Of a DNA stretch of 64,000 bases, positions 11,101-21,213 are shown one piece after another. The stretch comes from Pyricularia pennisetigena. Taxonomy: Eukaryota; Ascomycota; Sordariomycetes; Magnaporthales; Pyriculariaceae. Position numbers and translations under genes: made by a program. The notes beneath the pieces were generated by a model. That model was not told the DNA's origin. It made no database searches and worked only from the letters and a program-made list of their open reading frames with translations. The first letter of the stretch is position 1. Each line of letters begins with the position of its first letter. The stretch lies in contig NC_043741.1 in NCBI RefSeq assembly GCF_004337985.1, positions 2,050,269 to 2,114,268 on the forward strand. Direction: 5' to 3'.

Positions 11101-13599
11101 CTCCTTGTCAGCCGCTGAATACTGGGTCGACAAATCAAGAATTGCCTTGTTTGTAGAGAGATTTGTTTTCAAAGGTAAACAAGGCAGACATACCTGGATT
11201 CATGTATAGCTCTGAAGCTGTAACTGAGCAGCCCTTTAGTGTCGAGCCCCTGAGCTTCTTCCATTTCTTGGGGCAAGTGGCCTTCTGGGGAATCATCGCA
11301 AAGAATAGGCTTTACGACATCCCATATCTCCTTTGAGCATTCTACAACACGGCGTTGAATCGGCATCAGTCTCTTCGTATCTTCAGCAGAGTACTTGGCT
11401 CTGCTCAGAACCTCCCATGCGCAGCTAAAAGACAAGAAAGAATCAGCATACCGAGAATCAAAACATCTAATGTCTATCAAATTATCGAGAATCTCACCTG
11501 ATAGATGCAAAATCTCCATGCACAGGGTGTTCGACCACAGCCAGTGCAATATCTCGCTTTGCCACGGCCAATTTCATGTCGATATCAGCTATAGTCCGAT
11601 TAAGAATGTCAAGCTGCTCGTCCAGGGAACTGGCCCAGCTACAAAGCAGCCCTTGCAGTCGTGCCGAGCCATCTCCATGGTCGGCTCTGCCAGTCCGCGA
11701 AGCCATGGCTGCAGCCTGCGCCCTGAAATCACGAACCAGGTCGACCAGCCTCGTCGACGAGCCAGGTCTTGTCTGGACGAGTGCTTCAACATCCTCTCTG
11801 GTAGCCAGCATAAGGAGAGAGATTGCTGTCTCGCGCACATCGGAAAAGGGATCGACGACAAGGTCAAGAATCGAGCGTATCCACGAATAGTCGAGGAAAA
11901 TGGAGTCTCCACACAGCTCCTTTCCAAAATTAAGGACTTGAATTATGGCACGAAGCGCAGTGATATGCCGCTGGTACGAGGCTGTTGGGACGAGCTCTCC
12001 GAGGAGGAAGTCCATGTACCACTTGGAAAAGTTTTCGTGCTCCTGTATGATGTCCTGACTGACGGCAACCTTTGTGGCGGCATTCTTGGCGCCTGCCTTC
12101 TCACCAGCGGAGACAGTGCCCGCAATGACTTTTTGGCCAGCAGTAATGGTACCTTTGATTCTTTGAATCATGGTCTTTGTGTATACGAGAGCTTCCTGGC
12201 GGAAACCCGCGCCGGGATCCGAGTGATAAGCCGGGAGGTGAGTTTTCAACAAAGACAGTGCTTCGGCCGGGTAGGGTTTTGTACTGGAAGGAGAAGTAGC
12301 CAATAGTGACAGTGCCAACAGTCGTATACGTGGCGACGGATGCGAGAGAACGCTTTCCATGACTTTCACATCAAGCACAATGTACTTTGAGGACTTTTGA
12401 AGAGTTGAAGAACCTGAGATGAGAAAATAGTCCATGTTACTACGTAGACCTATATAACAAATCACTTGCTGACTAGACATACCTGGGTCTTCCACCAAGC
12501 CAGATTTCTTTCCCACCTCGAGCGCCGCCAAGCGTAGAATGGCGTCCATGTCCAGCACGTTGTGATCGCTACGGGACGCAGCCTTTTCCGTGGGAGGTCG
12601 ATTGAGTATGTCTAAAAGTTCCAAAGATCGTGGCCTATCCGTCTTGAAAAGAGGGACAAATATATAAAGCTTGATGTTCTCCAGGATGGCCGGGTTAGCA
12701 CGCAGTTCTTCGTGTAGCCAGTCTAGCCACGTCTCGACGGTCAGCTCGTGGAGACTGTTGGATTCTGGACCAGCTTGAGCAAGATCCCGTAGTGCCCTGA
12801 AAACAGTGACAATGAATTTGCCTGCAACTGAGCAGACATAGTGAAGGTACATCCAAGAAATCAGAGCACTGCAGAAACGTCTCCAGAGTTCAAGGTCCGA
12901 AAGCGACGCCACTGCTGGCTCGACCTCTCGATACGTGTTTGCAATGTCTTCAAGTTTGTACACCGACCTGACGAACAAATGGTTCAAAGAATTGATGCAT
13001 GATTTGACCAGCGGTCTTGTTGACTGCCTGGTGATGATGGACACCAAGCTGATCAGCATGTGCCTGCGGATGGAGGCCGCAGTCTCCTGATCCGGGTTCT
13101 GTCCTGTTAGAACAGTCAAAAGGTCAAGGACCAGCTTCATGGAACGATGCTGGTCCTTCTCGTTCCACTCTATGTAAAAGTCAAATAGCTTCATGGCCGT
13201 GGGCTCCGAAAAGGCCCATGCTTGAACAACAGCATGACGGGACTTTGTGCAATGCTGAACAAAGCCGCACAGCTTTGTGCAGGCTAGCACGGAAGAGTGC
13301 CGGGGTTGAGAGGCTCCAAATAAGAGCTGGTCATAAAGGTCTTGACAGCGACTGTTGGAGGGGTCAGGATTTTGGGAGCGTGTCAGTATGTGAGCGAATG
13401 GAGTCTATCAGATTTATCTCCAGGCTTTTGAAATAGTGTAGTAGTTATGGAGGGGTAAAATGAAGAACAAGGAGATTTTGCAAACAGGCAAAACTCACGC
13501 TACCAGCTCAGACTCTGGCTGTTCCTCAAGCCATGATATGAGTGAATTGGCATTGACCTGGGGATCTGCCAGATCAGGCTGCTGGTTCGTTTCGGCCAT
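8193..13599 (-). CDS. TRM732: THADA/Trm732 family protein (DUF2428), partner of tRNA 2'-O-methyltransferase Trm7
   Basis: Nine exons on minus: 13499-13599, 12483-13351, 11498-12413, 11194-11424, 10835-11081, 10464-10768, 9866-10353, 9053-9792 and 8193-8966. They sum to 4671 nt, giving 1556 residues, and all eight splice phases match. The DUF2428 signature is clear around exons 5-7: IGNLTFEQLSSLRHRGAF, then TTRRSAGIPALMTGILA, then LPQVHALNCIKDVF, spliced to LWAIRNCGLLLLRSVID. The rest is helical, HEAT-like repeat sequence. In yeast, Trm732 is the Trm7 partner needed for 2'-O-methylation of tRNA position 32. That role is transferred by family, not seen. Exon 1 encodes only 33 residues, and the branch site ACTGAC lies about 20 nt before its acceptor. 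It is divergent from TIM23 across 470 bp. Confidence 0.92.
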
Positions 13600-14069
13600 G
13601 GGGGGAATTTAGCTTCCTGCGATGCGAACCGTTACAGCTTCTGTGAAAGAGAGAAAAAAAAAAAGATATTTAATCCCAGTTTCGAGTGAGTGCTACTTCT
13701 GCTGTCAATCATAGTCAATCGCTTTCGAATTTCCTCAAATGTGGATTGAATGAGAATAGTACCCACTTAATTCCCTAAAATGGTTAGTCAACGTGGACTA
13801 TGGAGCCCACACGGACCAAATCGCGCCCGTCATCGCTCTTCTCATCCCGGCCTACCGGGGCGCGCTGGCTGATTTTTTTTTTCTACACAGCCAAGCGAGA
13901 ATCATCGTCACAACCAAGTTGATCTTCTCCTAGCTCCTGCATCGTTAGCTTCGACATTATTCTCTTCCTTCGGCACCGGCATACCGCAACCCCCGAAAAC
14001 GAGTTCGCTTTTTTCTTTTCTTTTCTTTTCTTTGTATCGTGTCTACTATTAATAAAACAACAAATCCAA
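13600..14069. promoter_or_regulatory. Bidirectional promoter region TRM732/TIM23
   Basis: 470 bp between two divergent start codons. On the TIM23 side a (TTTTC)n pyrimidine tract at about 14008-14034 sits just before the ATG, as is common in fungal leaders. An A-run (13654-13664) lies close to the TRM732 start. No specific factor site was recognised. Confidence 0.55.
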
Positions 14070-14846
14070 ATGGCGTCCTTCTGGAACTCAATAACAGGGA
14101 ACAAGCCCGACTCCAAATCTTCCTCGCAAGCTCCTTCGCAGCAACAAACCTCGGCGCCGGCCTCGACCCAGAACCCATTATTCGACTCATCACAACCCCA
14201 AGGCGTCGATGCATTTCTCGGCAGCTCCGCCTTCACTGACCCGTCAGCGCTGCACCCGCTAGCTGGCCTTAACAAGGATGCGCTGGAGTACATCACCCTC
14301 GAGGACTCAACTCTGTCCGACCTGCCCGGCTCGCAATCCGTCATACCCTCTCGAGGCTGGTCTGACGACCTCTGTTACGGCACCGGAATCACGTATTTGG
14401 CCGCGCTCACCGTCGGTGGTGCCTGGGGTGCGCAGGAGGGCCTGCGTAGGTCGGTCGGCCAGCCGCCCAAGCTGCGTCTCAACTCAGTCCTGAACGCCGT
14501 CACCAGGCGAGGACCTTTCCTCGGAAACTCGGGTGGTGTTGTTGCTATCATTTACAACTTGACCAACTCGTACATTGGCTACCTCCGAGGCAAGCACGAT
14601 GCTGCCAATTCGATCATCGCCGGCACGCTGAGCGGCATGCTGTTCAAGAGCACCAGGGGACTGCGGCCGATGATGGTTTCCGGCGCTATCGTCGGTTCCG
14701 TTGCGGGAGTGTGGGCCGTAAGTATAACAAGAAACCGACCATGGCCAGGACGTTGTGTTGTGCGGACCTGTTGCTAACAACTTTTATCAATTCAGCTGGC
14801 ACGGAAGACCTTCGAGAAGGGGTCTGAGGAGCAAGTTGCACACTAA
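14070..14846 (+). CDS. TIM23: Mitochondrial inner-membrane translocase subunit Tim23
   Basis: Channel-forming subunit of the TIM23 complex, which imports presequence proteins through the mitochondrial inner membrane. Exons 14070-14717 and 14796-14846 (78-nt intron, GTAAGT donor, TTCAG acceptor, phase 0) give 232 residues. The first 100 or so residues are hydrophilic, Ser/Gln-rich and suited to the intermembrane space. Then come four Gly-rich membrane segments of the Tim17/22/23 fold: GTGITYLAALTVGGAWGA, FLGNSGGVVAIIYNLTNSY, NSIIAGTLSGMLFKS and MMVSGAIVGSVAGVWA. The short second exon supplies only the tail (LARKTFEKGSEEQVAH), so reading through the intron would give a false C-terminus. Length agrees with fungal Tim23. 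Confidence 0.95.
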
Positions 14847-15741
14847 ATGTGTCCGTTGTAGTTGAATTCAAGACTCCGCAGCGGGCGATAGCCTTCGACT
14901 TGATCATCCACAATCTGGCACCCAGGCCCATGCACCTCCTGGCATGCCTTGTACAACTTTTATATACCCACCCCGATCAGGGGTGATGATGATATATTAA
15001 TCCGGTTACCTGCTTTTTCTTACTTTAAATACAGAACATTGCGGTTCTGGTGGCTCAGCGCTGGACGACAGCAAAAGCCTCGTCGTTATTATGCGTTGAT
15101 AGCACATTTTAGACGGAGGGTGGCGGGAACTCGAACAAAAAGCTGGTGATCTCTACTCCTCTCTGGCAACTGTACACTAGACTGGGGGGGTTTTGTATGC
15201 ATAGAAAGCGCTCGGTCGAGCGTCGGGGCGAGGGGCGTTTGTCATATCAATGAAGTGTGATTGACTGATTTTTGGTGTTGCTCTCCTATGATGGTACGTT
15301 TGCATACGGGCGGTAACTGGTGATGATGACAGGCTTACGGGTTTCTCAACCCGTGGTCGAGAAGAATTCAGGTTGGCTTGCCTCGGGCGAGCCCTACCGC
15401 TAAGACTTGCCTCTTTACTTGTTCAAGGTAAGGTACCTACCTACCTACCTACCTCGGCAAGCTTAGTGACGCAGATGGATTAAGGAGCCACGGCTGAAAA
15501 CCACAGCAAGACCTTCCTGCTGTATCTTCAGACATTGAAACTCAAAAGGAAACGTCTCTGAGCTCGGCGACACCTTGAGCATTTTGGTTGATGAAGACAT
15601 GTCCACGTCGCACCCTCACCTGTCATGCCCATTTATTCCGACAGTATCAACCTTATCAAACAAAAAGATCTTCAAACCTCTCTTTCCAGGAAGATTCAGA
15701 AAGCGTGCCAAGTTAGAAAGCTCACGTGTATATCAACAAGC
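14847..15741. other. Intergenic region
   Basis: About 0.9 kb after TIM23. It contains an ACCT tandem tract (15434-15454), given separately. The region from 15625 is open in frame with the broken locus downstream. Confidence 0.45.
15434..15454. repeat. (ACCT)n microsatellite
   Basis: About five copies of a TACC/ACCT tetranucleotide. The same word appears in shorter runs elsewhere in the window (for example near 4936 and 24545). Confidence 0.85.
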
Positions 15742-16612
15742 ATGACTTCCCCGGGCAACATCACCCTCGTCTACATCGACAGGAATGACCTCTTCGGCCC
15801 GTCCGAGAAGATGGCCCTTGCTATCCCGCGGGGCATCAGCTACGAAAACTTCCGCGCCACCGCGACGGCAGTGATCCGAGATTAGAAGCCCTGGCGTCGC
15901 CGTCTTGCAGCGGCAGACGAGCGCCAACTACGGAGGCTCGAGGGGTTCCTTGAGGTAAAGCAACCTCCCGAGCGCATCCTCGTCACTCTCAGCCGGCTAC
16001 ATGCCCCGTCTCAGGCTGGCAGCCCCGACGGCCCAGGACGGCAGCCCGACGACTGCAATGCACGGGTGTACAAGCTGGACATGCCTGGGGCGAATCCTCG
16101 TTGTCGCGAGGGCACTGAACCCCAGGACGTGTTTGACGAGATGGTGCGGCACCTCGAACGACGAAGGGACGTCCATCTGCTGCTGCAGCGGGTGAGTTAA
16201 GCTTCTGGGCTGGATTTGATAAGGAAAGGGCCTAGGCCGTGGATGATGGAGCAGAAGCTGACAGAATGCTATTTGTCGATAGCCATGGCACCTTGACTCG
16301 GCATGCATGGCCGGCGATGACACTGACGATATGGATATTGAAGACCACCAAAAGGTGCTTCCGCAGTTCTCTGGAAATAGGGACCTGGCCGACGGCCCTT
16401 CGGCTCGTGCTCCACACGAAGGTTCCATTGACCAAAACGAAGTGCCACTGGATGAAAGCGACACAGTATCCGAGACTGGTGGCTCCAGAAGACAGTCTTT
16501 GTCCTCGAGCATTGCAGGCTCTGACAGAACCACACTATCAGAGCTGTCAGAAGAAGAAGACTGCTCGACTCCTAGCAAGAATGCCCCCAAGCAAGCAAAG
16601 GACATGTACTAA
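15742..16612 (+). pseudogene. Coding-like locus interrupted by an in-frame TAG, unknown function
   Basis: From ATG 15742 the frame encodes 47 protein-like residues (MTSPGNITLVYIDRND...) with GC-rich third positions, then hits TAG at 15883-15885. The same frame then stays open for 102 codons to a GTGAGT donor at 16192. A 91-nt intron ends at GTCGATAG (16282), phase 0, and the frame continues for 109 more codons through an acidic, Ser-rich tail to TAA/TAG at 16610-16612. The splice joining 15886-16191 to 16283-16612 in one frame is good evidence that this is, or was, a gene. The TAG may be a nonsense mutation, a sequencing error or an acceptor (GATTAG) of an intron I cannot place. A shorter intact model could start at ATG 16081. 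I do not recognise the family. Confidence 0.45.
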
Positions 16613-16944
16613 ACCTGGGAAAATCTGCGTGCGCTCTGTGGGTAAAATACAACAGCTTCATGCGCAAGCGAAACGCTTGCTAGTGGCATCGAAGTCGAAA
16701 TTGCAACGACAACGGCACCGAAAATCGTCAGAAGATTGAAATAATGGGAGATTACACAAGCGAACAGATTTGCATAGAACTTGGAACAGCGTTTGCATAA
16801 GGCTCGTTTTCGTGTCTGCATTTCAAATATGGAAACTAAATATACTGATATTATAATAATAATGCTGCTTATAACTCCCACATTCCACCCGGGGGAAAAG
16901 ACCGTCCTTGCGAATACACGGGGGTATCACTGCCATGCAAACAA
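16613..16944. other. Convergent intergenic region
   Basis: About 330 bases between the broken locus and the 3' end of the SIP3-like gene. AT-rich, with no gene seen. Confidence 0.5.
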
Positions 16945-19900
16945 TTATGCCAGAGTAACTGGACTTTTTTGCTCAACAAAAATGGCCTGATGATCAGCAC
17001 GACAGCTCCCACAGTACTCCTCATGCCACTCACGGAGCGACTGCACCCGATGCTCGTCGATTGGGCGCGTCATTCTGTGTTGCGAGTCCTCTCTATACGC
17101 CGTCCGGTCCTTGCCTTCGTCGAGCATGACCCTAACCTGCTCGCAGCGCATGTTCTCGTCCATCAGCCAGTTCTCCCACTCGGACTGTATCATCTCGCGC
17201 TCTATGCTGTTGACGACACGCATCGCCACGATCAGGTCGTGTCTGTACGAGCCGAGCCGCTGCCTCGTGCGTCTGATGCGCCGCGCGGCCAACTTGCTCG
17301 ATCGAGACGACATGTTTGCGCCGGCGTCTTGGTATGGTGCGTCCATGTCTGTCGAGTTCAGAATGTCACGGAACGTCATATAACTAATAGTTCCCCCCAA
17401 GTGAACAGATGTCAGCAGACGGACGTGAAAAGACCAACAAAAAAACAATTGTTTTAGCGCCTACCATTTACTGTTGGGCGGATTCTTTGTCACGCCCGCT
17501 ATAAAAGAGCTTTCGGTCGCCTGGTCAAGATCATAGACGTAGATGGCCTTGCTCATCATGACGTTAGGCCCGATGCCGAGACGCTGCATGAACTTGGCCG
17601 CATTCCGTTCTGCCCACCACGTCGACGTCTCGATCGATGTGAACATGAGGTTTGTGACAACGCTGACAGCCAACACGGCGAGAATGATGCGGTTCGCCGA
17701 AAAGATGTTGAACAACCTCCTCAATATGGCGAACGCCCACATCATCAGGCTGGAGGCGACACTCTCGGCAAACGACCGCAGCGTCTCCCAGACCATGTGT
17801 GTCAGTGTGCGTGGCTTTATCTGCGGCTTCTTGGCTACGTTGTTCTCGCCAGGCGTGAATATCACCACCTGCGTCTGCTGTCCAATGTGACCGTAAACCT
17901 GAATGGCTCGTTTTGTCCGGCTGTGCGGGCCCAACCTCCTGACCTGGTCGGTCGCGACCTCGGCCAGTTCCTCGGCATCACGCTCGACGTCGTCCATCGC
18001 CTGCCGCTGCACAAGGCGTTTCGAAAAGGTCGGCGCCTTCGACCAGTCGACCTTTGTATATATGGCAAGCTTGCACTTGGATTTGGCCAGGTGAGTGATT
18101 ACTATCTTTGTGACGAGCTTGAATGCATGCGAGTGCGGCAAGTGCCATGGCGTCTTGACGTGCTTGACCACGTAGGTAATGTGATCACTGAACACCTCGA
18201 CCGTCTGCGTGTCCTCGACCTCGGCCGGCTTGCGCCGCCCAAGCACATCCCTGCAATCTACCTTGAACCTGAATTGCCGCTGCATCTTCCCGTGCTCCGC
18301 CAGTTGCCAAGGTCCCTGAGAGATTTCCTTGGCCCGGCGCTCAAAGTATAACTTGGGGAAGATAAATGACTTGTCTCCGAACAGAATGTGAAAGCAGGCC
18401 TTGGCACTGATATCATAGTGTCGTTCTGCAACGAGCTGCTGCATATCTTCTGGTTCGTAAATGACTGCGTGTGCTGGGAGTACAAATTTGGTCATCTGTT
18501 TTTCCTTATCGACAGGTCGTAGGCCTGCAGCCCTGTCAGGGGCGCGTCCGGCATATGTCCCATCATCGGCCGGTGTGTGGGACGGTATCTCCTCCCAGCT
18601 CTCCATGCTTGGGCTCTTCATGCCAAGGTCTTCTTTTTCGAGGTCGGCGAGGGTTTGAACGAGGCTTGAGAGGTCCATTGGTTCCTCCGCCTGCAGATCG
18701 TCAATGAGAACGTTCAGCCGGGTCTGCAACAATGCCAGGTCTTCAAGGAATGTCTTGATCGTAATCCTCGTGAAGCCCTTAGCGTTCATGTCTTGGCCGA
18801 GGTGCAGGAAAATGAAGTCGTTTTCTTTCCCAGGGGCGGCTGTGACTTCTGTAATGGCATCGAGTCTGACCTTGTATGCTGTCACGAGCCCCATATGGTG
18901 ACCGTAAAAGTACATGTTGTCCGGAGTGACATAAACTCGGCCTCCACCTATCAGTGTCTGGTTGCGAGAGCCATCCTCCGAGGAACTGGACCATGTAGCG
19001 TTGAATACCAATGCTAGCTTTTCCGACAAAGGCACACTAGGAAACAACATTCTGAATTGCGCATGATGAGGCTTCAGCTCGCTGGGGTATTTTGGAGGAA
19101 AGGTCTCACTCGTGTCGCCTTTTGAAGGATCCAGCGCAACTGCTTTGTCGCTGCCAACCGAATCACTAAGGGTTTTCCGATGCAGGCTACCCGGAATTCT
19201 GAGCTGCTGGACAGTGCCCGTCGGTGACTGCACCTTGATTGGAGGCCCAAAAGGATCGTCTTCGAAGATGCTTGGGGTGCTGGGTACAGGGGCGTCACCT
19301 CCGGTGCAGTACATTGCGCCCCAGAAACTGCTACCCCAATAATTCGCTCTGAGCGCGGTGGGCATGGCCTGCTTCGCGCCTTGTCCGACCCCGATCTCAC
19401 TAAAGGCAATCACTGCATGCTTGCTGAGGCCGGTCGCTGTAGGGGGCCTTGCCAAAGTCGCTGGTGCTAGTGCTTTCGGGCGCGTAGGGGTCGTTGGAAC
19501 CATTGCGGTCTGGGGTCGTGAAGAAACTAGATGTGGGGTCACCACAGCATAGTTGGCCGGCAGCAAGTTATGGCTGGCCGATATCAAGCCGGCAATGCCT
19601 CCAGACGGCTGTGGGCCTCCCTGATCCGTGCCAGATGTAAGCGCTTTCCGATGTAGGTCTAGCCGCTGCATAAGGCGGGAGGCATGCTCGCGATTACTCT
19701 CTCCTTCTTCCCGTGCAAGAGAAGTGATTGCTCGGCGTGGCGCAGCCATGGTGGACACATCGACGCTCGGGCGAGGTGCTACTCCGACTTCCGGATTCGC
19801 GGGGACAGTCATAGCCGACGAGCGGTCTGGATTGCCCACGTTGTCATCCAAAGCCATAGCATCAATAGACTTTGCAGCAAACTCAGGGGCTACTGGCTGT

Positions 19901-21213
19901 GTGATGGAAAATGCTGGGTCAACACCACCCGGAAGAGAACTGTTGTCGCGACCTAGAGTTGCTTCAAAGGCTTGCTTCTTGGCAACCTCAAACACCTCGA
20001 GCCATTCAATGAGGTCGGCTTGTGTTTCGGCTTGCAACATCAAGTTTTGGGTCTTGGTCTTGACCTCAAAGCAGAAACGACGCTCTTCTTGAACGGCGGG
20101 CTTGGCACTGCAGAGAAGCAAGCCAATCTCCTCGCCCTGCAAAACACCCTGAGGTGACGGCACGAGCCACCCGAATATACCCTCTCGGCAGTAGTACCAC
20201 CGACGGAACCACATGACCTTGGGGTTCTGTTTCCCAGGTACGCTTCTTGTGAACAGCCAGCCCTGCTTCTCGGAGACGAATGAGGCATTGTCACCGCTGC
20301 GGAGGTTCATCGGGCCCCTCGATCCAATGTATGGCACTGTCGAAACGCTATAGTCCTCCAGCTCACGGGACGGCTTAAACTTCGCGATCGTAGGCTCAGA
20401 AACCTCGCGCCTGGCGGCCTGCAACTCTCTCTTGAGCGCGGCCTCCGAGTCCTCCAGATCCCTGGACCACCCACGCAGGCGATCCATCTCTTCCGAGTAC
20501 TTACCCGCGATGACCGACGCCGGGTCAGACTTCTTCATTTCCTTCCACATGTCTGCGCTGATCTTGACGAGCAGCTTGTCTAGGGTGTACCTCAGCTGCG
20601 GTGCGAGCTGGCAAAAGTCCATCGAGGCCTTCAGGTATGTCTTGCGCGTTTCATATAGGGCGAATGCGTCCTCCCGTAGCGCTGAGGGCTCTTTGGTCTT
20701 TGACTGGGCAACGTGACGGGCTAGTACGGCGTCAAAGCTTCGCTGCGATGATTCCAACTCTCGTTTTGCCTTGTTGAATGCGTTGAGTTCCGAGTTCAAG
20801 AAGCTCCGTATCGGGTCGGTGGACATGGCATCGATGTTGCGAGCAGAGCTTAGAATCTTGGTCCATCGCTCTCGGGACAGCTCACCGACCCTCTTGAGGG
20901 CCAGGAGGGTAAAGTCGGGGTCGATAACACCATCGGCAGCACCGGGGGCGGGCGATGCGTTAGCTAGGTAGCTATTGATGGACTCCTCTAGGCTTGCAAC
21001 ATCCTGGGCGAGCCTCGAGGCAGCCCTTGCGTAGCTCTCAAGCCACCGTTTGATCGCATCGACCTGGTCGCCGAAGTGGATGGCGGCAGCGCGGAAAGAG
21101 GGCGAGTCGAGTGCGGCTTCATTCAGTCCGACGGGTATTGCGGCGGTGGCCTTATGCGGTGGAGCTGTCGACGATGATGCAGCCTTTGTAGGCGATGATA
21201 TCTGGTCAGCCAT
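16945..21213 (-). CDS. SIP3: Sip3/Lam3-like sterol-transfer protein (BAR-PH-GRAM-StART)
   Basis: Exons 17465-21213 and 16945-17383 (81-nt intron, donor GTAGGC, acceptor TATTAG, phase 2) give 1395 residues. Without the splice the product would stop at 1250 and lose a conserved tail. Domains in order: a BAR-like helical region (about 20-300), a PH domain (about 312-412, QGWLFTRSVPGKQ ... LIEWLEVFEVAKKQ), a GRAM-like domain (about 717-841), a VASt/StART-like domain (about 911-1080, including AHAVIYEPEDMQQL) and a membrane segment near 1172-1192 (IILAVLAVSVVTNLMFTSI). The C-terminal exon is basic and helical (RRIRRTRQRLGSYRHDL, NSIEREMIQSEWENWL). Yeast relatives sit at ER contact sites and move sterol. 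The role here is inferred from that architecture. The splice is the least certain part. Confidence 0.9.

Noticed and set aside
15886..16191. Stop-codon readthrough as the explanation for the TAG at 15883
   Set aside because: The following base is A rather than the CTA context known to favour readthrough. A nonsense change or mis-modelled intron is simpler.
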